Shown: positions 1 to 11,004 of the stretch, piece by piece
How positions within the stretch are numbered: position 1 is the first letter of the stretch
How the letters are laid out: every line of letters starts with the position of its first letter
Assembly (NCBI RefSeq): GCF_963662255.1
Contig: NC_085050.1
Coordinates: 24,236,631-24,300,630, forward strand
Direction of reading: 5' to 3'
Origin: Cinclus cinclus
Lineage: Eukaryota > Chordata > Aves > Passeriformes > Cinclidae
DNA length: 64,000 nt
The notes under the pieces: generated by a model
The model's input: the letters and a program-made list of their open reading frames with translations, nothing else
Told to the model about the DNA's origin: nothing
Database searches by the model: none
Translations under genes and position numbers: made by a program

Positions 1-3000
1 GGTAAAATATATTTTTTCTGTTTCAGTTTTGGCTACTGTCATAACAATGCTTTCTTTCCTGGTACAGGCTGCACAGGGGTTCAATAATGTGGAGGAAATA
101 TTCAGAACAAAAGCAAAAATTATGAATTTTCTAATGCTAGCCTTTAAAAAGAAATTAAATTTCAATAGTAAAGTCACAGACAAACAGCACTTTGTTGCTT
201 TGTTTGTCACTGTAAGTTGTGTGTCAAAACTCCTTTGTAGAATACTGTAGAAAATATAGAAACTTCCATGTCTTGGTCCCCTTCCAGCATCTCCTCATAA
301 AGACTACTAAACTGCAGTAAGAATAATTTGTCTGAGTCCACTATGTTTTCTTCCTTGAAAGAGTAGGCTGAAGTGTGCAGGTGTTTCTGCCCATTTAAAG
401 GACCACTCTTCAGACTCCTGACTTCATGGTATAACTTAATTGCAGGACAAGCACAGGGTGTCTTTTGACCTACAAACAGAGCTTACTTGAGGTTCTCCCC
501 ACTCTGTCCAATGAGGTGAAGCAGGTTGAAGGTGCCCTGCAAAGGCACTACTTGAGATTCACCCCAGTGTCAGGGGTCTACCTTGAGTGTCATATTAGTT
601 ATTTTGACAAATCTTAGGTCCTTTAACCAATAAGAAGCTAGAGTTTTCTCTCTCTTGTGGGGTGTTACGCAAGAAGCCCCTCCCTCACTTCTGTGGATCC
701 TGCTTCCATCTAAACCCCTGCCATAAAGTAGGATGATTCAGAAAGATGTTTGCAAAGTGGTTCAAATCTTCTCTTGTGAGGGTATCACATGGTGATTGGT
801 TAGTGTTTATCAGTAGTTTCACATGAAGGGTTCTGAGACTGATGGTTGAAGCAAAACATGATTGCTTACAAGATGTTTTGCTTCCTTGGGGCTGCTACTT
901 TGACTCTATCTCCAGGGCTTGGAAGATTCTCTAAAGCCTTATCTGGTGACTACAGCAGCACTGCAGCAACATTTCAAACACAGTTCTTTCTTAAAACTTG
1001 TCTCTGTCTTCCTATACATGTATTCAAAAGAACTCTACTGAAGGATTTATTGTGCTAACATGTATAAACAAGAGGATTTTTTTTCTGTGGCATACTTTAA
1101 GTAAGATTTGATTCAGAATACTTATAGAAGTGTCCAGAATCCAGAATGACTAAATGAATCAATTGTGTCAATTATCAACCTGCAGTGATACATTTCTACT
1201 ACTACTGAGACTCAGTTTCACTGAAATTTATTGTTATTTTTTATTTATATTGCTCAATCCCTGTTGTGCTACACTGCCAGTCAAATACAAAGCATCGCAA
1301 AAATATCTGAAATATATGAATGCCTTCACCTAAATATATGTTTTGAGCTTAGAAAGAAGGTGCTTTATAACAATAGGGTGGTTCAATATAAAAAATGGTA
1401 ATTTAATTCCTTCCTGTCAGAAATAAATAAATAAATAGAAGGAAGAAGAAGTTTCTCTTGTGAGTATTAGGACAGGAAAGTTGAGAAAAAAAGAACAGAA
1501 AAGTTTAATAAGACATCAAGCATAATAATTGAAAATCCATTTCCACTGTATACAGAGGGGTATGAAATAGTCCACTGGTGTTGGTTCTGTGATTACATTT
1601 AGAGACATCATTTCATCGCAAACTGTATTTGGAATTCTAAAGCCATTAAAAAAATCCCATCACATTATGCATTTCATTCCTGCTCAAATGAAATTATACC
1701 TTTCACTCTTTTACCCCTCCAAAATACACCTTACCCCTTGTTGAGTCCCTGTCTTCACTTAACAAGTTTACTTAAAATATGTTTGTGGTGCTACTCTGCC
1801 CTGAATTGGGGGCACAGGAGATGTGCAAAAATGTTCACAGGAGGTGAAAAAACAAACTTTACTGACAAACTTTAGAAGACCAGAAATCCAGCAAAAATTA
1901 AGACAAAACATTCAATCAAAATTAGGCATTTCCCCAAGCACTGACTTAGCAAACTCTACTCATCCAACCTTACACACCCATATTTCAAGGGCTTGACTGG
2001 TGCTCCAGGGGCAGCACCAATGTGGGGCATTGCTTCAGGTGCACCAGTGACTCACAGCCATCCTGGGCTGGACTGGGAGCTCCACAGGTGGGGTGTGGAG
2101 CAGAGCACCATTCTACCTAGGCAGAACTGCCCTGCCACATCTGGCTTCAGAGGTTTTAAACCACTAATCATTTTACCCAGCGTCTCACACCCCTATCCAA
2201 AAAAATAATAATAAAGAAATGTATATAGAAAATATTATTGTGTTTGGTTTTTAAGTTGATATATTAAACTAATTCAATGCAGAATTAATTCATGCCCATG
2301 TACGTGTCTCCTACTCCTTTTCCCCAAAATATCTTCAACCAAAGCAGCGGGGCCCATGAAAAGTTATTTTAGGTTATAGCTGATTAGAAGGAGTGAGATA
2401 AGAATGTAAGCATCCCTTGCAGACTACACCTTGAGCAGGTCATATTTCTCTATGTGATAGAGCCCCTGGCTCCAGGTATGCACTTGCACTCAAACATAAT
2501 ATGTCTTTGAGAGAGAGGTGTTATCTTGGGTAGCCAAGAATTGAATCATAGAAAATAATAGATTCAAATCAGAAATTGCACCTGCAGACTTACTGGCTTC
2601 ACTACTAGGTTATTGCATTAGCAAAGTGCAGCCTCACACAATGACAGAAACCATCACTTTGACCTTGACTTTTAGAGTAGTTTGAAGGGTAGCTTCAGCA
2701 GGGCTGCGATGAAGTTTCAAATCTAGAAGCAGTCCAGAAATCTAGATTTTGAATCTAGAAACAATCTGAGGATTGTTGCATGCCAAAAAGTTCTAAAATT
2801 ATTACACATTTGTATCATAGGAAAAAACTTTGGATTTTTCCAGGACATTCTGGATTCTAGTTCCTCCTAATTATGCTGCTTTTGTCACCAAGAGTAAACT
2901 ACTTAATTTAAGTAAGAATATATGCTCTAACTGCAAGATCACCAGTTTTCATAATATTTATTTAACTAAGGTATAGCTTTATCAATATTAAGAATATATG

Positions 3001-3356
3001 CTCTAACTGCAAGATCACCAGTTTTGATAATATTTATTTAACTAAGGTATAGCTTTATCAATATTTGTAAAATATTTCAACAGCAGCTGTAGTTTTGTCG
3101 TCTAAATGGAGCATAAATTAAATAGGAAATTGAAACTCAAATATTACCCTTGAAAGACATTATCCTTGGCTTAATTTGATTTTTTTTTTTCATTCAGTTT
3201 ACATTTTTTTTCTGTGTATGCTTTCTTAACATTCATGAGACCTATAATAAATTACACTGGTGAACTACTGTAATCTGACTTATGCAGTATTCAGTAGTTT
3301 GAATACCTAGAAAGGATAATTTGAAAAATTAAAGAAGCATATTACTTTTCCTTTCA
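1..3356. other. Intergenic, AT-rich, no gene seen
   Basis: Mostly single-copy-looking AT-rich DNA. A slightly GC-richer pocket lies at about 1985-2170 with an open frame of no recognised family. The 76-bp tandem duplication at 2913-3064 is the only clear structure. Confidence 0.6.
2913..3064. repeat. Tandem duplication, 2 x 76 bp
   Basis: Copy 1 spans 2913-2988 and copy 2 spans 2989-3064, both beginning TAAGAATATATGCTCTAACT. They differ at one position (C at 2950, G at 3026), so the duplication is recent compared with the surrounding repeats. Confidence 0.97.
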
Positions 3357-3589
3357 TGTAACAGAGGGTGACACGTAGAAGCAAAAGTGAAGCTAACTGT
3401 ATACAGTGGGATGACCCTGGCTGGAGGCCAGGTGTTCACCTAAGCCATTCTATCACTGCCCTCCTCAGTTGTACAGAGGAGAGAAAAAGACTAGCAGAAG
3501 GCTGGTGGGTTGAGATATGGGCAGGGAGAGATCATTCACCAATTACTGTCATGGGCAAAACAGATTTGACTCGGGGAAAATTACTTTAA

Positions 3590-3595
3590 TTTATT
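3590..3595 (-). terminator. LTR polyadenylation signal AATAAA
   Basis: The plus strand TTTATT gives AATAAA on the minus strand near the 3' end of the LTR, as expected for the R region. Confidence 0.5.
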
Positions 3596-4325
3596 GCCAG
3601 TCAAGTCAGACTAGGGTAATGAGGTATAAAATCAAATCTTTAAAAACACCTTCCCCCGTTCCCTTCCCTTCCTCCTGGGTGCAACTTCAGATTTTCTCTT
3701 CCTCCTTCGCTGTGGTGATACAGGAGGACAGGAATGGGGGTTGCAGTGACAGAATCACACTTTTCTCTGCCTCTCCTTCCTCCCCACACACTTCCCCTGC
3801 TACAGCATGGGGTCTCTCCCACGGTGGACAGTGCTCCACAAACTTCTCCAAACCGAGTCTTTCCCATGAGCTGCTGTTCTTGAACTCCTTTAGTGTGGGT
3901 CTCTCCCACAAGGTGCAATCCTTCAGGCACAGGCTGCTCCAGTGAGGGCTCTCCCCAGGGTTAAAAGTCCTGCCAGCAAACCTCATCTACAGTGGGCTGC
4001 TCTCTCCATGGAGCCACAGGTCCTGCCAGGAGCTTGCTCCAGTGTGGGCTTCCCACAGAGTCACAGCCTCTTTGGGTACCCACCTGATCTGGCGTGGGGT
4101 CCTCCAAGGGCTGCAGGTGGATCTCTGCTCCCCCATGGACCCCATGGGATGCAGGGGAACAGCTGCCTGTCCATGGGCTGCAGGGGAATCTCTGCCCTGG
4201 CACCTGGAGCACCTTCAGCGCCTTCTCCCCTTCCTCTCCACCGACCTTGGTATATGCAAAGCTGTTTCCCTCACATATTCTCACTCCTCCCTGTGGCTTC
4301 AGTTGTGCAGCAACTTTTTCCCCTT

Positions 4326-4334
4326 CTTATATAC
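4326..4334 (-). promoter_or_regulatory. TATA box of the 3357-4515 LTR
   Basis: The minus strand reads GTATATAAG about 180 bases from the 5' end of the LTR as oriented, well upstream of the AATAAA at 3595-3590. This spacing fits U3 promoter followed by R. Confidence 0.5.
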
Positions 4335-4515
4335 ATTACCAGAGCCGTGCTACCTCCATTGCTGAGGGACTCAGCCTTGGGCAGCAGTGGGTTCTTCTTG
4401 GAGAAGGCTGACACTGGTTCTGTTGGACATGGGAGAAGCTTCTGGTAGTTTCTCACAGAAGCCACACCTGTAGCCTCTTCCACTACCAAAACTTTGATGT
4501 GGAAACTCAATATAC

Positions 4516-5534
4516 TGAAATATGAAGAATACGTGTTACTGTCCAGTTTTCTATGTTTTGCTGCAGAAATAAAGTGACATCAGTTTAATATTTGCTTTCT
4601 GTGCAATGTTCCAAATTAGTAGAATTGGAGAATTTTCAAGAAAGGACATCTAGGATAATTAAAATTATGAACTGGCTTAGGTATGAGAAATGTATTTATA
4701 GAGCAGTGAATGCCATGGAAAATAAGTGAATGTGAGGAAAGAGGTAAGACAATTCTGTTAGTCATCAGGTAATTTGAATAAAATTAATATCATACAAGAG
4801 AAAATAATAAAGAGTGAATCTGATCAGATATGTGTTGTGTCCTCCAACAAAAGCAGAAAAAAAAGCTTCAATAGAAACTAAAAGGTATTTCTGAAAGTGA
4901 TGGATTTATTCTGCGATTTGTGACTAAGTTGTAATTATCCTGCCACAGGGCTGTAGATTTCTAGTAGAAGATACAGTTGACAAAATTCACTGGAAAAAGA
5001 CATAGAAGAAGAGCCTATCTGTGATTATTAAATATGAAGATAATATTGTCTATGGAATCATGTCATCCAAAAGTTGCTGGAAGCAGGGAAAGCATCTGTG
5101 AAAGTTCATCTTCTTGCATCTCCTGTTCTGATAGTCTCCTTTGGGAATTCTGTATGGGTGTCTAAGTAGGCATTGCTCTGACCTGTGAGAGCCAATCCTA
5201 AATGAAATTTGGTTCAAAGCAGGATCTGTGATAGAAACATACAAGGAAAACTCAAAACACTTGAATTTCTTAGGACTTTAGTAGGCCTCAGATAAAAAGC
5301 CCTTCTAGAGGGTACAAAATATAGAGATATTGACCTTATTTCCAAGTAGTTTTCTATTTTGGCTAAACTAAAACATCTATTATCAGATAAAATAATGCAA
5401 TACCCTAATAATAATGACAATAACTGTCATATGGGTCAATGTCATGATCTGGTTATTAAATAATTTGAGACAGTTTTAAGACATGTCCAAATTTAGTTGC
5501 AAATTATATCACATAACAAAGTCAATAATACAGA
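4516..5534. other. Intergenic, nothing recognised
   Basis: AT-rich sequence between the long LTR and the LTR-like block. Short minus-strand frames at 5050-5244 and 5214-5420 have no protein-like features. Confidence 0.55.
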
Positions 5535-6290
5535 TTTTTATTAATAATAAACATGAGGTAGAGATAGAGAGAAATAGGGAAAAGAAAGAGAAGGAATAAG
5601 AGTACTCACCACCAACTGGAGTCCTCTACAAGGCTTGAAATTTTGATGTCTGTTGGTCAAAGAGGCAATTGCAGACTGAATAATCTGTCAAGTTCTTAGG
5701 GAAATCCCGTTGCTGTGTTGGAGAAAACCCACGAAACAGGAAGTCAGATGAGTTCATATTTACCAAGGTTCATGTGGGAGCCCCCAGGTATCTCTGGCTG
5801 GGAGTTTCACACTGAATGCTGTGAAGCACCTGAATGATGAAATGACACGTCAGGAATTTTTGACACCTGCTAAGGTGTTACAGCTGCCTGTTGCATTCCT
5901 GGCAGGGGAGTTATAACATCTGAGTTCACTTGATTGAGGACAGACACAGTATGCACCTCTCAAGGCTTGCCACTTTCCTTATCTCCTTCCACACTCAGCT
6001 GCAGCCTGTAGGGCTGTGCTCACCCTCTCCACCTGGGCAGGTACTTTGCACCCTCAGTGTTTGAGCCACCAGCATTCCAGTCTCACTTCCAGTATCACTT
6101 GTGGATACGTTCTTCTCCCCAAATGTGGGATAACTGAACAACAGAACCACTTTTATCTTATCTCAAGTTTTCGGCACAGTCCAAATTCTGGGTAGTAGCA
6201 TATTCAGCAAGGGGTGGGCTTTGGTGGTTGCAGATGAACAGCTGCTTCTTTTCAGTTCACTACAGTGGGCACAAGCCCTCCAATGATCTT
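5535..6290 (-). mobile_element. Possible degraded ERV LTR or LTR-derived block
   Basis: A minus-strand AATAAA (5542-5537) is followed on the plus strand by a purine-rich GAGATAGAGAG tract, then by moderately GC-rich sequence through about 6290 (for example CTCACCACCAACTGGAGTCC). This order, polyadenylation signal, purine tract and then GC-rich body, is typical of an LTR read backwards. The wording resembles passerine ERV sequence from memory, but I cannot fix the ends or family, and no TG...CA pair or target duplication was identified. Confidence 0.4.
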
Positions 6291-7780
6291 AATGATGTTT
6301 AATCTGTTAACTATTTCAATCTCTCACAGTCAACCAATACAATTAGGTCATTAGATAAAATCTATCACAAGAATTAACAGTTCTGTAGTGACCTCTACTT
6401 TCTTTGACCCTTCAAAAAAGGAAATGTGATGGAAGCTGCATGATATGCTTATAGTAGGGCAAATAACCAGTTTTTATCATACAAGAGCCACTGTGTTAAT
6501 TCTGCATCAGCTGACTAAAGGGATGCTTATGCCATTGAAAAAGACATTAAAATTCTCTGTTAAGACTAGAAATAACTGTATGAGACAGGCATTAACACAT
6601 TACAGAAGTGTGTGCACACTTCTAAAAATTATAGGAATGTACTCATGTATTTGTAATATAATGTGAAAAGATTTTTTGGTCTTAATTTAAAAATGAAGAA
6701 AAATAGTGAAATCTATGATCTAAAGAGAAAGCTACTTATTTTAGTTGTAAATAATTGAATATAAGACACTTTTCTGAAAGCTAGCCTAGCTGTAAGATCT
6801 CTCTAAAAAGCTAGAAAATTATAACAACTGAAAAATATTTCACATTTTCAACAACAAAGCTCTCAAGTTAATAGTTTTCTTTGTCAGATTTTTGCCCTCT
6901 AGGCTGCTTGTGCAGGCCTGGGTTTTACAAGGTATCCTGACTGCACAGAGCACCTCAATGAATCAAGTACATAAGAGGTATGAGCTGCAATAATGACTCC
7001 TTCAGAACATGCTACCACTTCAAAGTGCAGGCAACTTTGCTTTCCCTCCCACACCAGATGACATATCATAAAGCAAAACTTAAAAACACTATTGATGAAA
7101 GCACCATTTTATACCTCTGTGATTTTTTTTCCCATTAATTTACTTTCATTTCTTGGGGACTGCTGCCTAGATCACAGTCCTCCATAGGAGCAGTGCTGTC
7201 ATGACTTCAAAAGTAGTCAGGAAGCTTTGAACTTTAGAAACAGTTATTTCCTTCTTCGGATTCCATGAACAAAGATTAAAGAAATAATAAATTATTAGAA
7301 TTGATAGCACTTATTACAGTATTACAGTCTCAGAAAAATAAGATTTTTTCAAATATGGAATACAACAGCAAAACCAAGTTGATCTACATACTGACATACT
7401 GTACAATGAACTTCTAATTACATGTACGCAAACATCCACAATGTTATGGTTCAATGCTTTCTTCATCTTCTCTCTGCTCTGAGTGACAAAGCTCAGGAAG
7501 GAGAAAACTCACCAATAGGGCACCCTGACACAGTATTTAATCTCTTAAATTCTTCACTTTTCCTTTTCTGTCTTGAAGACTGGCCAACACATATGAACAT
7601 GAGCAAAAGCTAAGGGGAAGTGATGTGTTTGTCGATGCAATCTTATCTCTGCAGAATGCCTTCTCACCATGAATGTATATAATTGCCCTCACCAAACTCT
7701 TATGTTCCAGTTATCAGAGAGATGCTTCTGCCTGAATTAAAGTGAAAACAAGACCATAGGCTGAAGTCAATAATTTGGAC
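6291..7780. other. Intergenic, nothing recognised
   Basis: AT-rich single-copy-looking sequence with only short chance frames. Confidence 0.55.
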
Positions 7781-8110
7781 TTTATTTAACAGAAAATGAG
7801 AGTTAGAGAGACAAAGAGATAGAAAGGAAGAGAGAAAGAGGAGTGGGGAGACAGAGAGACAGAGGCAGATTAAATAGAAAATATCACCCCTCCATGGATG
7901 CCAGTGGCATCCTGTTGATCCTTTTCTTCTGATATTCTCCGTGGTGAAGGTCCTGCAAGACACAGAATTCAATGGATTAATATTATGTTTGGGTCGTTTG
8001 GGAATGACCAGGTACCTTCCTGGCGGGGGGCAAGTTTGACATTCTTGCAGCAGACCCTGGATCTGTGGCATCACTTGCATCATGAGCTCTGCTGCAAGGC
8101 CTCAGGAATG
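7781..8110 (-). mobile_element. Possible LTR-like fragment with purine-rich tract
   Basis: Same architecture as the 5535-6290 block: a minus-strand AATAAA at 7786-7781, then a GA-rich run at 7796-7868, then a GC-richer segment (CCCCTCCATGGATGCC, CCTGGCGGGGGGCAAG). The sequences of the two blocks are not obviously alike, so they may be different families. The minus-strand 127-residue frame at 7700-8083 lies in this block and shows no recognisable protein. Confidence 0.3.
7796..7868. repeat. Purine-rich low-complexity tract
   Basis: About 70 bases that are almost all A and G on the plus strand, with repeated GAGAGA and AGACAGAGAG motifs and only scattered T or C. Confidence 0.85.
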
Positions 8111-8615
8111 AGTCTGAGCTTCAGGGGTCTTTGATGATTTGTGATACCTCTTCAGACTTGTATTAATTTTTTTGGTGTCTGAAGTTAAAGCAGATAGATT
8201 CCATCCTAAATACAGATTTTGTCAGTTAACGTTGCATTAAAGAGTCTGTGGTTGGAAGTGTAGGAGATAGAAGCTAATACCTGTGTGACCAGTCACATGG
8301 AAGATGCTTGACCAGGGTGGCACAAAGAGGAGTTTGTTGCTTTGTAAAACATGAATCTGTGTTTACCAATGCCACCATAACTACTGTTCTCCTTTGTGCT
8401 CAAGGACACTTTGACATTAATGTATGACTGGCTCCAATGCAAACCCCAGACTACCACCCTGTGATAGTAGGGATGAATGGATTCATGGGCCTTGTTTTTC
8501 AGCTGTTTTAGGGAAAAAAACTAACAGGGAGACTTTGCAAGTAATTTTCCCTTTTGTATTCAATCTAATTTTTACTGCTGAACCAAGGATAAACAAAGAA
8601 TGAAATTATAATTTA

Positions 8616-8800
8616 ATCATAGAATCATTTAGGTTAGAAAAGAATTTCATCAAATCCAACTCTTAACCCAACACTGCCAAGCCCACCACTATACCATACC
8701 CTTAAGTTCCACACTGACACATCTTTTGAATCTCTCCAAGGATGGTGACTACACCACTTCCCTAGGCATCCCATTCTAGTTCTTGATCATGCATTGAACT
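8616..8800 (-). mobile_element. CR1 LINE 3' fragment
   Basis: Begins on the plus strand with ATCATAGAATCATTTAGGTT, the reverse complement of a CR1 3' terminus, and continues with the usual antisense CR1 3'-end wording (CCAACACTGCCAAGCCCACC, then a degraded match near GGCATCCCATTCTAG). The element is on the minus strand and truncated at its 5' side, near 8800. Older than the other copies, judging by many mismatches. Confidence 0.85.
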
Positions 8801-10487
8801 ACACTTGTTTTGATGGTTTTGAATTTGTATGGCACCCCAACTGTGCAAGCAAAATTTTGTCCACTCTAAAGGAGACAGGGAAATTTGCATAAATACATTT
8901 TTAAGATAGGCCAAATCCTGACACTTTTCATTATGGCTAGTGCTTCCATACTTCATTAACATTGAAGGATTCAGTGAGACTCCCCAGATATATTCAGCCT
9001 TTAAGCTGTCATAAATGAAAGAGTTACTGATCTTCCTTGAGAGCTTACACATCCTTCCAGCATAATTTCATCCTTATCTGTTTAATTCAGAGGCACCTCA
9101 ATGATACTGGCCAGGCCTTGGGAAAGGTCAAGATAATCCCTAATTAGATACTAGGAAAGAGAAAGGGAAGCTGGCTGTCCTACTTAGGGCAACAGTGGCA
9201 AGCCACTGGTATTTTTACTTTCACTGCATGTCTCATACAGAGGTTTCAAAGGAAAGACAGCAGGACTGTGTGGTACAAGGCACAGCCTCAGGATATGTGA
9301 GCAATGCTTCAGACTGGCTTTCTTGGTAATTTGGGAGAGAAAATAATACTTATCAAGGATGTATACCTTTTCGTTCTCTTCCCCACCCACATCAGTACTT
9401 AGCCTTGTCATTCTCAAGGGTGAGCAGCTTTAAGGATTTGATTTACATTTTTGCATTTTGATTGTCACCCACTGAAATAACAGAAGTACCATGTCAAGCT
9501 CGTGTGTGAAATGACTGAAAGTAGTAAAAACAGAGTTCTCTGCCTCTGAAGCACTAATTTGTGGAATTCAGGAGTTTTCTGTCCTTTTTGTTGGCCTGCC
9601 AGATGATGCAAAGTTTAATACTTTTGTGCTTTGCTTTGCTCATCTGAGCAATGCTTACATCTTTGCAATTGCATTGAGCTCTAGTGAGATACCTCCATTT
9701 GAGAGATGTCACCTGTAGTTTTAATTTCTTCTGGAAGATTCCACCTTAGCTATATTATCTCAATTTCCTTATCTCATCTTGTTTTCCACCAATATATAGT
9801 ATTTGATCCTTCCACAATTTAATACACTGGAGAAAGTATTCTCCTGTAAATTTGCCTTAAATCTGCACTCGAGGGTTCTGCACAATTTACCCCATTCCTG
9901 GTGCCCTTGAATCAGTATCACTTTGGTATCAAATTCAAAGCAAATCACCAGCACACCAACTTATTTGATGAGGAATCTCTTATCACAAACAAGCTTGATT
10001 TCTTTTTACCCAACTTCCCAACTTAATATGAGCAGCAGCAACAATTTCTTATGAACTTCATGAACTTGAAAGAACCTCTTTGGCTTCTTCCAGGAGGCAG
10101 GGACATATCCAAAGAAAGCATCAAAGTCTATCTGAGTTTGTTTTTGTCTAGCACAGAGCCAAGTTTCTATTTAATGGAAGTAAATGGTTGAGTCCAGTGA
10201 CACCAGGATTTTGTCCGTACAGCTTGGAATTGTCTCTTGAAGTATTCCTTCCAACCAACAGAAGTGTGAAAGAGTTATCCAAATTTCCAATTTCAAACTT
10301 GCTTCACAATGAATTGGTTATGATAGAATCTCTTCTACTTGAATAGAAATAACCAGTTCCATACTTCTGAAAGCTTTTCCTTTCTATTGGTGTGCAAATA
10401 CATTCAGAAATACACATACATGTCATTGTTTTCTGAAATAATATTTCTTGTTTGGAAAACAATTTTGCAGTCTTCAATGGTTTATTT
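8801..10487. other. Intergenic, nothing recognised
   Basis: Sequence between two CR1 fragments. A minus-strand 96-codon frame at 8762-9052 begins inside the CR1 and has no recognised family. Confidence 0.5.
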
Positions 10488-11004
10488 CACAGAATCACAG
10501 AGTGAGTCAGAGTGGAAGGGACCACAGTGGGTCATCCAGTCCTACCTCCTTGCTCAAGCAGGGTCATCCCAGAGCACAAGACACAGGCTTGTGTCCAGAT
10601 GGTTCTTGAATATCTCCAGTGAGGAAGACTCTATACCCCCTCTGAGCATTCTGTTTCAATGGATGTTCACCCACACAATAATGTTCTTCCTCATGTTCGG
10701 GTGGAATTTTCTGTGCATCAGTTCCTGTCTGCTGTTTCTGGTCCTAATGCTTGGCATCACTTAGACGGGCCTGGGTCCACCCTCCCTTCTTATATTTAGA
10801 GACATTGATGAAGTCCTACCTCAGCTGTCTCACCTCAATGCTGAACAGGCCCAGCTCACTCAGCCTTTTCTTGTAATAGAGGTGCTCCAGTCCCTTAACT
10901 ATCTTTGCAGCCTTCTTTTGGACTCACTCCAGGAGCTCCATATCTTTTTTATACTGAGGAGATCCCAATTGGACACTTTACTCCAGATGCAGCCTCCCTT
11001 CACC
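10488..11004 (-). mobile_element. CR1 LINE 3' fragment, about 520 bp
   Basis: Starts with CACAGAATCACAGAGTGAG and runs through typical antisense CR1 wording: GGTCATCCAGTCCTACCTCC, then CTGAACAGGCCCAGCTCACT, TCTTTGCAGCCTTCTTTTGG and CTCCAGATGCAGCCTCCC. The element is on the minus strand and covers the 3' UTR and part of the ORF2 C-terminal region. The 141-residue plus-strand frame at 10339-10764 is antisense to it and is not a gene. Confidence 0.93.

Larger units (their letters stand above)
3357..4515 (-). mobile_element. Solo LTR of an avian endogenous retrovirus (about 1.16 kb)
   Basis: A sharply GC-richer block set in AT-rich DNA. It opens with TG at 3357 and ends near 4515 after a CAATATAC motif. 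Its wording (a lead-in of AGGCCAGGTGTTCACC, then repeated GGGTCTCTCCCAC modules, then CTGCAGGTGGATCTCTGCTC) matches from memory a long, very common songbird LTR. On the minus strand a TATATAAG box lies at 4334-4326 and an AATAAA at 3595-3590, which sets the orientation as minus. The middle (about 3800-4200) is built of degenerate modules of roughly 40-60 bases. No gag, pol or env lies next to it, so it is most likely a solo LTR left by recombination. The minus-strand frames inside it (for example 3687-3986) come from the modules and are not genes. Family class and exact ends need a repeat library. Confidence 0.82.

Noticed and set aside
3687..3986. Minus-strand frames with repeated WERP...LEKF words that hint at zinc-finger linkers
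   Set aside because: No Cys-Cys-His-His spacing is present. The periodicity comes from the LTR's degenerate tandem modules.
3942..4448. 168-codon plus-strand frame, the longest in the window
   Set aside because: Lies entirely inside the minus-strand LTR. Its Gly/Pro/Leu-rich translation reflects the GC-rich LTR modules.
10339..10764. 141-codon plus-strand frame
   Set aside because: Most of it (from 10488) is the antisense of a CR1 3' fragment. No independent protein family.
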